A stretch of DNA of 64,000 bases from Anaspis maculata (GCA_949128115.1 OX421963.1:77495635-77559634); one strand, 5' to 3'; shown: positions 12,151-24,137, counted from the stretch's first letter. Translations and numbers: made by a program. The notes: generated from the sequence alone by a model not told the origin.

Positions 12151-12310
12151 GACCAATCATACATGAGGGAGGGACCTTTACGTCACTCTTAGGCTTGCAG
12201 CGATTTGTTTTTCGGGCTTCGTACGATGTATCTATTCACTTGATATCTCGCTTGATATTTTCTACTGAGTAGGTCGTAAATCGTAGAAACATACTCTTTT
12301 TTTAATATTA

Positions 12311-12320
12311 TTTATTTATT
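12311..12320 (-). terminator. Poly(A) signals AATAAA (two overlapping), transporter copy 3
   Basis: The minus strand reads AATAAATAAA about 72-81 bp beyond the TGA at 12392-12394. This matches the spacing of the signal after copy 2. Confidence 0.55.
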
Positions 12321-12391
12321 ACAAAATGTGCATTATTGTGAAAAAATACTCTAGTAGTAGGTAAACAACCATATGCAAGCCAGTGAGACTG

Positions 12392-15045
12392 TCATGATTT
12401 GACATCCTCATCTTGTACATCAGTAACTTGTCCCAAAGCTTGGCTGATGCTTGCGTATTCCTTGTCGTTGGCAGGCACAAGCCTGTGGATAATTGGACTG
12501 TAGACAGCTTTGTTGTACTTGTGCTCATTTTCTTCCTCTGATATCCAACTGACTATCAGTCCGACCGCTACTACCATCACGGCACCCATCAAAGTGTACC
12601 AGTAGAAAGACACGCGGAGCAAAAAGAACGGTTCATAACTTTGAACTTCAGGCATACTGAAACTTGGTTGTCCTGATTTGTTCTCAGATTTTACAATAAA
12701 GCCTTACCTTGTTGTGAAATTGGAGAGAGTTGAGTGAGTGGTTGTGATGTTGAAGAAAGTTGAATTGTAGACATCACAATGTTCAACCGACAAAGGCTTG
12801 TGTTGGTACTTGAACGTGCCTCTCAGGAAATGGTACTGGAACCCGCCAACCACATAAGACATGAACGCCAAAGATGTGATTGAACCATAGAATGCACCCT
12901 GCAAGTGAACATGTTCAACCTATTAACACTTCTTTCTCTCATCTCTCAAACTCAAGGAAGTGCATAAACTTCTCCATGGAAGTAGTTGATATACCTACCT
13001 ACCTACCAAGCCAGATAATGGACAGGGGAAATTTTTCGCATGATAAAGTCGTCTCGTATCGAAATAAAAACTCACTTTAGACGTAGCTGATGGAAAAAGC
13101 ATGCCTAGTGTGAAGAGACCCAGCATTGGTCCGTTGGTGATTCCAGAAAAGCATGCGGAGACTTGAAACACACCTGCTCCCAATTTCTCCACCACGAAAA
13201 CTAAAGCCGTGCAAATGATTCCGGTGATCACAACCGTTGATTTGATGATTTTATTTGCTGATTCTTCTGAGGATTTCACTGGTATGTATTTCTTGATGAA
13301 ATCTTCGTAGATTGTACCGCCCAGAGTGTTCAGATGTGCCGACATTGTGCTGTGAATTGAAATTTTTTTGGTAAGATTTTTGGCTTACTGCGATTTGTTG
13401 AACAATGTAAAGGGACGTTGTTACATCCACTAATTGAACACATTATAGCCGTTGCTTCACCTTAGAGCAGTAGAGAAGACTCCAGAAACGAAAAGGCCAG
13501 ACAAACCGGGTATGTCCCTGGCGACGTCCAGGACATAATACGGTAAGATTTGATCAGCTCGCTTGATTTTGCCTGATGTTAAAGGGTCGCAGTCTCTGTA
13601 TTTGGCATACATGATCAAACCGGTGAAGCAAGTCAATGCCTTGGTGATGATTAGACCCAGGCCGAACATCCAGACACATCTGTGATTCAAAATCATAATA
13701 AAAATCGAATACATAATGTGCCTTATTATATTGATTTATAACACACAATATTTGGTGGAATTATTCACACTCTATAGCTTAGTTCAAGAGCCAATAAATA
13801 CTATATTTTGACACAAAAAACGCAACAAGCAAATGGGACGCTCCTTGGAAATATTTAGCTCTGTTTTATTGCAATATAGTCCCCGATCTATCCCTTGAAC
13901 ATGATCCCTGAACTAAGCTATCTTTGTGAACAAGGTCATGGGGAAATGATATACCTAATTACATTTTAGCTTTGTTCAAAGAAGTCACAGCCACAAATCT
14001 TTGGACGGATGGAGGTGACACTCCAAGCATATTAGTCCAAGTTATTGTCATGCCGATTGCAACTCCCCAGAAGGTCGTTCTGACTGTCGGATCTGGATCC
14101 ATGCTAGCAAAATCTAAATGTTACAAAATTCAATGGTCGCTGCTGGAAGTGTAGGTAAGGACCTACTTGAAGAACTCAATCCTTTCGCCTTGATCTGACC
14201 ATTCCCAAATCTTTCCGAATCCTCCAGCAGCGTGAATGCCCATGAAAAACACACCAATCATCGAAGCTATGGTGACTCCGAATTGTAAAGTATCCGTCCA
14301 TACGACTGCTTTCAATCCTCCAATAGTGGTGTAAAAGATGCAAACGCCGCAAATTATTGGTGTGATTTGATGAATTGCTATTCCAGAAACTGTATAACAT
14401 AAAACAATATGGTTGCAAAAGGATATCAGTTCCAGGTATAGGTAGAGGTATAGGATAAAAGAAGCAAAATTTATTGAAGTAATAGAATCACTTACCTTGA
14501 TTAAAAGCCAAAGCCGGAATGTATATCACTATTGGAATGTACAAAAGACTGGCCAAGATATAAATGACCAATGCTATGTACCTTATCCTCTCGTCAAACC
14601 GAAGATTCAAGTACTCGTAGCTTGAGTTGACTCCCAAGTTGTAAAACACTGGCAAGTATACATATGCCACGATTAGACTGACAAGAACCGCACTCAAGGA
14701 ACACATCCAGTATTGACTTCCGTACATGTAGATTTCGGAAGGGTTCCCCAAAAGTGTGATGCCTGAAAGGTGCCTGGGCAAAAGCCGACGTTCTTAATAT
14801 TTCCACAGTCACATGCTTTCTGGTACTCACCCGGCTGTTAGAGACATCGCAATCGGAAACACTCCCATGGCTCTGGATCCCAGCAAATATTCCGATGTGG
14901 TCGATTGTTTGGTGCCGAAGCACCCAAAGTATATTCCGATCAGGGCGCTCACCCCGAACATCAAGAAAAAAATCGTGTAGTCCAGCCATGAGAATGTTAA
15001 GAGCTGGACCAGCGGACTGCCGGGAGTGAGTGTTGAGTTCTCCAT
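12392..15045 (-). CDS. Sodium-coupled monocarboxylate-type transporter (SLC5 family), tandem copy 3
   Basis: Eight exons: 14831-15045, 14496-14773, 14167-14389, 13963-14103, 13461-13679, 13076-13349, 12708-12898 and 12392-12656. Total is 1806 bp, 601 aa. Exons 2-5 have exactly the same lengths as in copies 1 and 2 (278, 223, 141, 219). Differences are in-frame: +3 bp in exon 6 (EKLGAGVF against EKLGGVF in copy 1) and -9 bp in exon 7. The N-terminus MENSTLTPGSPL is followed by the TTSEYLLGSRAM signature. In exon 2 the otherwise shared GIP motif reads GNP. An intact Na+-coupled solute carrier by family; substrate not inferable. It is probably the most 5' member of the cluster in transcription order. 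Confidence 0.93.
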
Positions 15046-15086
15046 ATTTTTACCGCGCGAATGTTTTGTTCGATTATTTACATTTA

Positions 15087-15096
15087 TCTTTATATA
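15087..15096 (-). promoter_or_regulatory. Candidate TATA box, transporter copy 3
   Basis: TATATAAAGA on the minus strand, about 42-51 bp before the start codon. Its position resembles that of the box upstream of copy 2. Confidence 0.4.
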
Positions 15097-15943
15097 GGCA
15101 ATATAAAAGACCAATGTAGCATTTTTCTGCAAGTAGGTGGCACCTGCTCAAAGTAGTGGCGTGTGTGAAGTTTGTTTATAACAGGCCCGCGTTATAGGTT
15201 TAAGTTCAAGGTTGGAATCAAATTTTTAAAAAGAGATCTAAAATTCAATTTATGAAAAAAATAATTATTATGTAAGTAAGAAAGATGTGATATTAATTTG
15301 ATAAAATAGCTCTCCTCCTTTGGCTATTCGTGCCATATAAACCGAACGATTTCAAAAACCCCGCGAACCATATACCTACCTACTTACCAATTACCCGTGG
15401 CTTCGTTATATATTATTATCCGGTTTTGGTGATTCAAAGAATAACTTAAAAAGGTTCCTCAAATACTACGACATGGGACCCGATGGGTGAAACCTAGATA
15501 TTTCGATTTTTTTAAATTTCAACATCAACGCCCGCATCAATGTCTAGCCAGAGGTTAAGCCATAGGAAATATATTTTTTAACTGCAGCAGATACGAGCTA
15601 GGTAAGTACCTGTTTTTCTTTTTTATTTTCTAATTGGATTTCTTGTTGAAAAAAAAGCGAAAAAGTGCCAATAAATTTCGAGCTGATTTTCTTGGAAAAT
15701 ATTAAAAACCGAATTAAAAACGTGTTGTAAAAAAATTATATGTTGTTATTTCTTGAAAAGGAAAATTATGTATCGTTTGACATCGAAGTTAAAATAGAAG
15801 AAATTGGAAACTATAGGTTAGGTACGTACAGGCCGTTCGGATTCTAACCCTATCAATTTTAATAAAGGTGAATGAATAGACCATCAAAAATGAAGCTGAT
15901 TTGACCATGATGAGAACATCTCGTAAATGCCTAATAATGGAGA
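15097..15943. other. Intergenic, nothing recognised
   Basis: AT-rich sequence upstream of transporter copy 3. No exon, RNA gene or clear repeat structure is seen up to the target duplication of the hAT-type insertion. Confidence 0.4.
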
Positions 15944-15951
15944 TATATCTC

Positions 15952-16285
15952 CAGGGGCGGACTGGGGTTCTAAAAGTTAGGCCGCTGGTGTGATTTGGGG
16001 CCCCCCCTGTGACATGGAGGGGTGTCACAGGCTGAAACTTCATCGTCACAAACTGTAAATTCTTACTGCTGAACTACATCCATCTATTGCGCTATAATAT
16101 TACTGCCTTTTATAAAAGAAAAAATAACAGGAAGGAGACCTCGGGGCCCATTTTGTTCTCGTGTAATTTTTTGTATTCTTTACCCAATTACTTTTGGTCT
16201 GCGGGGGCCCCTAATCGACTGAAGTTTTGGGGGCCCTTCGCCAAAAATCTACGCCGGGATTGCGGCCTTGGCCAGTCTGCCCCTG
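15952..16285. mobile_element. hAT-type MITE with 8-bp target duplication
   Basis: A 334-bp insert beginning CAGGGGCGGACTGG and ending CCAGTCTGCCCCTG, flanked on both sides by TATATCTC (15944-15951 and 16286-16293). The CAGGGGCGGA terminus and the 8-bp duplication are hallmarks of hAT elements. The interior is GC-rich with runs of GGGGCCCC and has no transposase frame. Confidence 0.85.
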
Positions 16286-16511
16286 TATATCTCCTCAAAT
16301 TCGACTTATTTATTGCTTTTTAATAATAAGCATATAATTCATTATCGGGCTTAGGTATTTGGCTGTAGCATGCCTATGATCCAGTTTGGATTATTATCCA
16401 CCCATAAGTGAGGAAAGTGACTCAAATTTAACCAGTGGTTCCAAAATTGGGATGAACTGAGGGGTCGATAGAAAAAAAATTCGAATACCGAAGAAAAGCT
16501 TATATTCGTAT

Positions 16512-17010
16512 TGCTACGGATCTTGCGTTTGGGTTCGTTTATAATTGAGACGATCGTTTAAAACACGCTCTAGTTATTACCGCGTACCTACTATTATAAA
16601 TACACGTCAATAATTATTCGCGCTTGGGTATATTGCCAATCACTTCTCGGTATTATCGCTCTGAATTTAAGACTGGTCCGTCGGTCGTCAGTCGATCCCA
16701 TCAGTGCATATATAATATACTGTAGGTATATATACACTATATATACCTACTATATATATATACCTATACTGTTATTCTGGAACCTTAAACTGGTTCTCCG
16801 ATAAATTCCACATTGATAGCGGTATATGGCTTCGAGGCGACTCTCGAACAATCCTACCCTTTCACGTGCGTTACCAACGTGTTCTTGAAGCGGCTCCTCC
16901 GCCAATTAGGCTGATGTATCTTGTCCGCCCATTGATATCTCCCATGCTATTTTAACGGGGCAGATCCTATGCGTATGCTCTCGAATGAACTGAAACTTGG
17001 CAACTCGTAA
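16512..17010. repeat. Dispersed repeat, possible LTR fragment (copy 1)
   Basis: Similar in order to 55287-55680: TGAGACGATCGTTTAAAACAC, then TATAAATACACGTCA, then ATATGGCTTCGAGGCGACTC and CTCCGCCAA. The TATAAATA (16595-16602) in a ~450-bp dispersed unit suggests an LTR promoter, but I cannot show paired LTRs or a primer-binding site. An AT-rich palindromic tract (TAGGTATATATACACTATAT...) interrupts it at about 16705-16770. Confidence 0.5.
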
Positions 17011-17432
17011 CGCTGCGATCGAATGATCTAGCTCTAGCAGACCACGTGGTAGAGTGGAAATCGGTTTTACATTTTTAACGTTGGCCGTTAACGTTCAAAT
17101 CACAACTGCGATGTTAACAAAAAAAGTCTCTGCGATGTTAAGTGGACATCTCTGTTACCTCTTATGCCCGGGTAATTAGAACATGAATGAGACATCTCAA
17201 AGACGTCCAAATGTGACATACTATCTACATCGCTATTCCACATCTCGTAGATATCACTTTTTGACGTACATATAACGTCGCATTTTGGATGTGTATTTTG
17301 AAATAAAAATTAATTTTCCACCACTTTTCAACATAGTTTCATGTCATAGGAGGTTCCGCACCTATTTTTGCTAATTTTTACAATCTATGCAGCAAGTTTT
17401 TCCCCTAAGAAAAGTTGTTTTTCTATTGGCGT

Positions 17433-17515
17433 TCTCCGCAGGATTTGAACCTGGATCCCCACAGGTGATAGTTAGAGACACTGCTGCCGATTCGTCTAAG
17501 CTACCAACTTGTCTA
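17433..17515 (-). ncRNA. tRNA-like pseudogene or SINE head
   Basis: Read on the minus strand there is an A-box-like TGGTAGCTTAGACGAATCGG and a B box, GGTTCAAATCC (17441-17451), with a pairing T stem (CAGG/CCTG). The acceptor halves do not pair and the anticodon arm is irregular, so a working tRNA is unlikely. It may be a decayed Leu/Ser-type tRNA or a tRNA-derived SINE head. Confidence 0.4.
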
Positions 17516-17559
17516 ATACAGTATATTTAAACAGCGCACTTGATGTTCAGGGATATTTC

Positions 17560-17970
17560 ATTAGGACTCCAAAGGATACATCGAGCCCAAAGAGCCTCGC
17601 TGGGGCTCGAAACGTTACAGCAAGACACAAAGGGCTCCGTTAGGGCCCCGCGGACGTTACAATAAGACATGAACGGGAGTCATCAAAGTATTCGAAAGCA
17701 TGCACAATAAGACAAAAAGGGGCCCATTTTGGTGTTCCAAATAACACAAGAGCAGACACAAGGGTTCACCAAAGGTGAGAAAGCCACGACAAAATACAAG
17801 AAGGCCCAGTAGGCTTTCGAAGAACACAAGGAGACACAAACGGGGCACACTAGTTCCGATCGAAAGCCACAAGCACAAGAAGACACAAAAATGGTTCCAA
17901 ACGACACATGAAGACATAAGGGGGCCCGCAGGGCCTCAAACTAAACATGAAGCCATGAAGGCTGTTCTGG
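17560..17970. repeat. Degenerate ~45-bp minisatellite
   Basis: About eight diverged units of the form CACAAGAAGACACAAA followed by GGGGCCC and a pyrimidine-rich half (for example 17613-17660, 17700-17750, 17835-17880). Units vary from ~35 to ~50 bp. The strand is purine-rich. The repeats keep short frames open by chance. Confidence 0.5.
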
Positions 17971-18299
17971 CATCACACACATCGAATAGGGGGCAAAAAT
18001 ATTCATTAAATATTTTCCGACACACAGAGCTCAGTTATGACAGCCCGCGAAATTTAAAAAATCTCTCAGTGACTACGTCTCATTAACGTCAGTGAGATGT
18101 TACACTTCGGCAAGTTAAAAGAAGTAACAATGTTACGTCCGGTAGATGTCTCATGTGTGATGTTCAATTTAAGTTCATTTCGAAACATCTCTCAGACATT
18201 ACATCGTATAACATCGCGGATGAACATCACATAGATGTGGAAGTAACGTTCATTGTGATGTTATTTTGTGACATGATTGAGATCATCTCATTTATGAAA

Positions 18300-19715
18300 C
18301 ATGACATGCTATGCTGAGTATGAAGTGACATTATTTTGGAAACTATTTATTAAAACATGAGTTGAAGTTTCAGACCAGGTCAAAGTTGCTGAAAAATAGT
18401 ATCCTTTGTTAGTTGAATAACATGCTAAAAGTCCTGAGAAATCCCATGCCCGCTTCATGTTTTTTGGCGGCAAAAATGTATAAGTGACATTATATTGTAA
18501 ACTATTTTTTTGGAATACGGGTTAACGTTTCAGTGCAGCTTAAAATTGCTAAAAATGGTCTCCTTTGTTAGTTGACTGTACTAGTCCAAGTAGAATATTT
18601 TCAGCAATTTTCAGCTGTATCGCAGCTTCAACACATATATTTTAAACAATAGTTTCAAGAAATGATCTTATACATTTTTGACGCCCGAAAAACAATGAAG
18701 CGGACATAGGATTTCTTGGGATTTCCAGTATGTTGTTCACATGATCAAGAAAACCAGTTTCAACAATTTCTAGATGAATTGGAACTCCAACGCCAATTTC
18801 AATAAATAATGTTTCCAAAACAATGTCACTTATACCTTATTTCCGCCAGAAAAAAAAGCAATGAAGCGAACAGGGATTCTTCTAGTATTCTTGGTGTTTT
18901 GTTCAGCTGACCAAGGAGACCATTTTCAGCAATTTTCAGCTGTACTCATCGAAACTTCAACCAGTATTTAAATAAATAGTAAGAAAAGAAATTTTCACTT
19001 ATACATTTCTGCCGCCAGAAACTGATGAAGCGGAGAGAAGATTTTTTAGGACTTTCAATATGTTGCTCACCTAATCAAGGAAACCATTTTCAGCAATTTT
19101 CAGCTGTATCGAAACTTTGCCGCCTGTTTTATTGAACAGTTACCAAAACAATGTCACTTACACCTTTTTGCCGCCAAAAAACAATGAAGCGGACGTAGGA
19201 TTTCTCAGGACTTTCAGTATGCTGCTCAACTGACCGAAGAGACTTAATATTTTCACCTGTATCAAAACTTCAACCCGTATTTAAATCAATAGTAACAAAA
19301 AAAATGTCACTTATACCTTTTGCCGCCAAAAAACAATGAAACGGACGGACATAGGATTTTTGAGGATTTCTAGTATGTTGTTTAACTGACAAAGGAGACC
19401 AGTTTTAGCAACTTTCAGCTGTACTGAAACTTCAACTCGTATTTTAATAAATAGTTTTCCAAATAATGTCATTTGAATCCGAGTTTGAACCTTTTTGCCG
19501 CCAAAAACCAATGAAGCGGAGAGAGGATTTTTTAGGACTTTCAATATGCTGTTCAACTGACCGAGAAGATCATTTTCGGAAGTTTTCAGCTGTATTGAAA
19601 CTTCAACGCGTATTTCAATGAATATAGTTTCTAAAATAATGTCACTTACACCTTTTTGCCGCTAAAAACCGATGAAGCGGACATTGGATTTTTTAGGACT
19701 TTCAGTATGTGGTTA
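18300..19715. repeat. Tandem array, ~160-bp units, with orientation switch
   Basis: Seven plus-orientation units are marked by an AATGAAGCGGA-like motif near 18695, 18861, 19025, 19184, 19335, 19511 and 19672, so spacing is 151-176 bp. Each also carries TTTTCAGC, a GTATTT..AATA block, AATGTCACTTA and TTGCCGCCA. One or two units at about 18327-18590 are in the opposite orientation (CGCTTCATG...TTGGCGGC at 18452-18470). This is satellite-like DNA with no coding signal. Confidence 0.75.
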
Positions 19716-21177
19716 AGGGGTTAAAGTGGAAGCGTTCCACCAATTTTCAGACTCACGTTATTTTTTTCCAGGTCAGAACGTAAAATGCCTGGGCTAATGG
19801 CGCTACAGCCATTTTTGAACATGGCGTTGCGATCTGTTCTTCGAAATCAGCATAAAAGCTCCTGGAACTTTTTGGGTTGTTTTTCGGAGAGCTGTAACTT
19901 GGAAAGTATCCCTCCCAGAATATATATTCATCGCAGGTTTAGAAAGGAGTTTTGTTTGCTCTTGAGAAAGTTATTTTTGAGTGACTCAGAGAAGATCGAC
20001 ATTTTTCATGAATGTGATACTTTTGGGGCTCCATCGAGGGCTCCATACATTTTTTCCTATAAACAAGAATTTCCGACAATTTTCTTGTTCTACATCATAC
20101 TTAGAAACTATAACTAAAAATTCAGCCTGCAACGAATTATTTACTTCATGGGTTAGGTCTGTTTCTGGGTCTGTTTTTGAACTACATACAGGGGTCGGTG
20201 TAGATAGTATAGTCGGTGTAATCTTGAAAACTGAAACAGCGGATACAGCGATACAGCATCGAAAAACAAGGGAACTTTCATCATAAACTTTTTATCAAAA
20301 ACGAATAATAATGATGGAGATATATAGCCCTTCGAAGTTGAATTTAAAAAATCGGTTTTTTTGCATAACTTTTGCGTCGTTCAACCGATTTTGTTGAAAT
20401 CTTAGTCAAAGTTTACTAAAACAGGTCTCTACTGAACAATAATAACGCATTTTCTCAAACATTTTCAGAAGCGGAGATAATCATCTTCGCGTGCGTTTGC
20501 GAAGCATGTTTTTACGGTCAAGTCAACTTTATTTTTGATAGTCTATCCACCCTTGAAATTGATAGGGTTCAAGTCCGGACATCCTATATATGGGCGTGAT
20601 ATTTCATTCTCTGCATTCAAGAATGAAGACTGCCTGTCCCATGGGACCAGCCATGTGTCATCACGAGGGTCGTCATCACCTGAAAAGAAGTGTTATTGAT
20701 AAGTTTGATAGGTAATATACCCTCTTCGTTGGAAAAAGAATTAGCCAGTATTTTATACGAAGTATAAGTATATAGGTACTGATTTGCCTTAGTGGCATAG
20801 TGTCACAAGAAATCCAAAATAATAAAATCGGTTACAAGTGTGAAATACAATAAAGGTGAAATACTGTCTCAGTTTTTTTCACCGTGATATCAAATTAAAG
20901 TTCCAAAACCCAACAGACGAATGTTACTGCTAAATTCCAACAACATATTGTGATATCAGAAATTATCGCCAATCAATAAAGTTTCAAGCCAACACATGAA
21001 ACACCCTGTATCTTTGCAACCAATGCAGAAATGATTCTTGTGGATCTTGACTCGGCTTGAAGCTCTCTACTGCTTTATTTGCCTTTGGTTTGTGGATTAC
21101 TCGGAGAGCACGTTAAGTTGTCAGTCCACGGTTAAGTAGAGTAGCCATTGGCTAGACTTCGCCGTAAGAAAGACGAA
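19716..21177. other. Intergenic, no gene recognised
   Basis: No supported exon. A block at about 20387-20490 (ACCGATTTTGTTGAAATC...AAACATTTTCAGAAGCG) is a diverged copy of an arm of the inverted repeat at 21719-21931. A CACCCTGTA motif occurs at 21003-21011. Confidence 0.45.

Positions 21178-21223
<46 letters not shown>
21178..21223. repeat. (ATT)n microsatellite
   Basis: About 15 ATT units with a single interruption (TTAGTATT). Confidence 0.9.
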
Positions 21224-21718
21224 CTCAAGAATCACCTTGTATATCAAGATTAAATAGTAGAATATTATGAATGCGTTGAAGCAGGTACCTTTATTTTTGT
21301 TGCAAACATAAAATGCGAGATAAAATGTGAACAGGTAATTTGAAAGAAATTTTGTGGACTCATCGAAATAATATAGCCCCCGAGATAGCCCCACCCATAT
21401 TGCAGGTAGGTCAACGCGAGACACAACGTCACTGAATGGTTGCCTCATTAATTGCTGCATGGGAAAATTTGAAGTCACGTGCGGGTATACCAGTTTTGGT
21501 AGTTTTATTGGAATTTTTTTTTGTAAAACAACAGATATTGTAGGATAGGGTAAACCAAGACAAATTTTAGAGCTGCTGTTACGCCGGTCGCGTACCTATG
21601 AATCCGCAAATTATGTACCTATAATATTATCTTATTAGTACCTACCTACCTAGCTAGGAACCATTTTCAAAAATAGCTAGGGAGGTAAAAAAGAGGAGAA
21701 AGGTAGGGTCCCTGTGTG

Positions 21719-21931
21719 AACCGATTTTAATCCATCCAAAGTTCACTAAAACAAGTCTCTATCTATCAAACAAATATAGGTAACGCGTTTATCAAACATT
21801 TTTAGGAGCGAAGACCCTAAAGGAGAGGGACCCTGTGTATTATCTTCGCCCCTAAAAATGATTGATAAAACGCGTTATATTTGTTTGATAGATAGAGACT
21901 TTGTTTTAGTGAACTTTGGATGGATTAAAAT
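21719..21931. repeat. Inverted repeat, ~95-bp arms, short loop
   Basis: The arm 21719-21815 (ACCGATTTTAATCCATCC...TTTAGGAGCGAAGA) pairs with 21843-21931 (TCTTCGCCCCTAAAAATG...), leaving a ~27-bp loop. The arms are close to identical, so the structure is recent. Confidence 0.8.
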
Positions 21932-22705
21932 CTGTACAATGTTCAAAAGTTACGGTAAAAGGAAAGATTTTGAAAAGTCAACTTCAACACCCTGTAACCT
22001 TTTTGAAAAAGCATTTCAGTTTGTATATAGTTTGCAACAAACAGTAGGTACCTAACACCTGCTTGTATCCCTACAGCTTGCAAGGGCGGCCAAGAAGTTG
22101 AAAACACTCTCACTCTACTTTTTAACACTTCAGTCAGTTTTTGAGTTCAACTTACGACCGTCACAGTCATAGAGTGTGCAATTTTAAATTGAAAACTAGC
22201 ATGTTTTGTTTCAAACTTTTGTCCGTCAGTGTGCCTCCCTGTAGACAAAGGTACAAGCCCGCCCCACTTTACCAATGACACAGTAGAAAGCAGCTCGAAA
22301 AATGACCAGAGCTGTAGAATCCTAGAATCGTTGTTTTTGTCAGTGGTCACCCGATTTTCAAAATTCAAACATTAAATTGAATGGTTCAAAGCCAACTATG
22401 ACCTGACTTTGAACAAATTCTTCAGTTTGGTATACATCTTCTGAGCCACGATGGTGAATTCTTTTTCAAATAGGTAGCAATATAATATATTGTGAGTATA
22501 GGTAGGTACGTAGTAAAATAAAATGGTGTTGGCAAAGGAATAAGATTATTTTCAGCAAAAAAGCCTTTATCTAAACACTTCTTTCGTGCTCTTTATAGAC
22601 TTGGTCACAAAAACTTAGACTCTTTCATTATCTACTTTATTTCGTAGCTTTACGAGAGTGTCGTACCTACTTATTGCCAGTGCTCAAAGTTTGCACATTT
22701 TAAAG

Positions 22706-23334
22706 ATGAATACCGCCATCGAACAATTGTAAGCTTCCAAAACCTCCAGTATAGAAACTCTAGCTCAACAAATTTGTGTTATTTCTGCAGGAGGTCAATC
22801 CTTGGCCATGGCAGCGGAAACAACGTTGTCCTCGATGAAATCGACAACAAACTCAACGACACGTTCTGGTCCATCTATGAGAAGAGTAGTTGGCGCAAAA
22901 GAAACTTCGACACGCTCAAGAGGCTAACCATGAACTTGCAACGCTTCAAGTATCAAGTTGTAGCCATTGGTGTGCAATACAACATGGAATACGATCTGAA
23001 AACACTGACCAATGCCTTGAAAGAAGCGATCGAGGCGCGTGATTTTCAGACACCGGAAGAGAAACGATTCTTGAAAGCTCTGTGGCATTACCGCGACGGT
23101 GTGCAGGAAGTGGAGAGGTACCAGGACGGCGTCCGGAGGTTTCTGAACCTCGCCCGACAAGCTTACGACAAGTTTTACAACAGCAGGTGCGGTGTGGATC
23201 AGAGTATTTATACTTTCGACAGGTTCTTGTCGAGGTTTAGTTCTTTGAGACTCACGTACGTGGCCAGTCACGGCATAATTGGGATAAATAACCAACTCAG
23301 CTTCACCAATCTCGGTTTGTTGCATCAAGAATAG
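22706..23334 (+). CDS. Uncharacterised two-exon protein, 188 aa
   Basis: Exon 1 is 22706-22728 (MNTAIEQ plus two bases, then GTAAGC). Exon 2 is 22791-23334, after TTATTTCTGCAG. The join gives a 567-bp frame ending in TAG. Exon 2 is distinctly higher in GC than its surroundings and uses varied codons, as real coding sequence does. The protein is charged and looks mostly helical: a Trp/Lys/Arg-rich stretch (SSWRKRNFDTLKR), a middle acidic/helical zone (LTNALKEAIEARDF) and a C-terminal part with one Cys and several Phe/Tyr. There is no signal peptide or membrane segment. I do not recognise a family. An AATAAA lies 217 bp downstream. The alternative that exon 2 alone is translated from an upstream ATG in the intron is less likely, given the good splice sites. 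Confidence 0.6.
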
Positions 23335-23551
23335 AAAAAAAGTTTAGTTTACTGAAGGGAACGAAAGCAAATCTAAGTTAAACCGAACAAAAAAAAAAAC
23401 GTAACTGTGCCATTTTACGTAAAGTAGGTAGGTATAAATGTTTGTTCTTTGTGTCGTATGTTTTATACAGTTTTATGTTTTTTAATTGTTTTTGCTTCTG
23501 TGAGTACCTATACTTACCCGGGCTTTATGACTACGTTACAATTTTTGGATG

Positions 23552-23557
23552 AATAAA
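23552..23557 (+). terminator. Poly(A) signal AATAAA of the 188-aa gene
   Basis: AATAAA about 217 bp after the TAG, followed by T-rich sequence. It fits the 3' end of the two-exon gene. Confidence 0.55.
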
Positions 23558-23703
23558 CCAATTTTGTCAATTTTAAATCTGTCTGGTGTTTTTTTCCCTG
23601 CGGCTCAAAGATTGCTTTTGAGAAACTACCGATTTATTTCCAGAACTTGATGGGGTTTCAGAAAATTTGGAGTAGCTCTTTGGTAAAAATCACATTTACC
23701 TAT

Positions 23704-23945
23704 AGGTACTATTGGATCGAAATAATTGAGAGTGACTCATTCACATCCACAGTGGGTGTGAGTGAGTGGGTGAACACTTGGAGCGTGGATAACTGAGAGT
23801 GACTCATCATACTCTCGCTCATACTTTCCATCCTAGTGCCACGTTCTTCGCCGCAACGCTCCAACAAGTATCCACTTTACTCACTATACGCACCCACTGT
23901 GGATGTGAATGACTCACATTATTTCGATCAAATAACAAATAGTAT
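23704..23945. repeat. Inverted-repeat element, ~45-bp arms
   Basis: GATCGAAATAATTGAGAGTG...CATCCACAGTGGGTG (about 23715-23758) is mirrored by CACCCACTGTGGATG...TTATTTCGATC (about 23891-23929). The interior also contains a second GAGAGTGACTCAT copy. This is MITE-like; the target duplication is not clear. Confidence 0.7.
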
Positions 23946-24137
23946 AGATACTTCATGGCTATACTATATACCTACCTGCTTACCTACTTACCGAGCTGCT
24001 TACTTATAGTAGTGAAAAATCTGATTTTTGCCTTCAATTTCAACACCCTGTAGGTACTTCCCTACCGCTACCGAGCCTGCGTACCTTAAAAACTAAATCC
24101 CGAGCTAAATCCTTTAGAATGAATTACTTCGGACAGG

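Noticed and set aside
18300..19715. CRISPR-like array
   Set aside because: Units are ~160 bp, diverged throughout and lack short identical repeats with unique spacers. This is eukaryotic satellite DNA.
22924..23328. 134-codon minus-strand frame opposite the 188-aa gene
   Set aside because: The plus frame has splice sites and a poly(A) signal, so the minus frame is a shadow.
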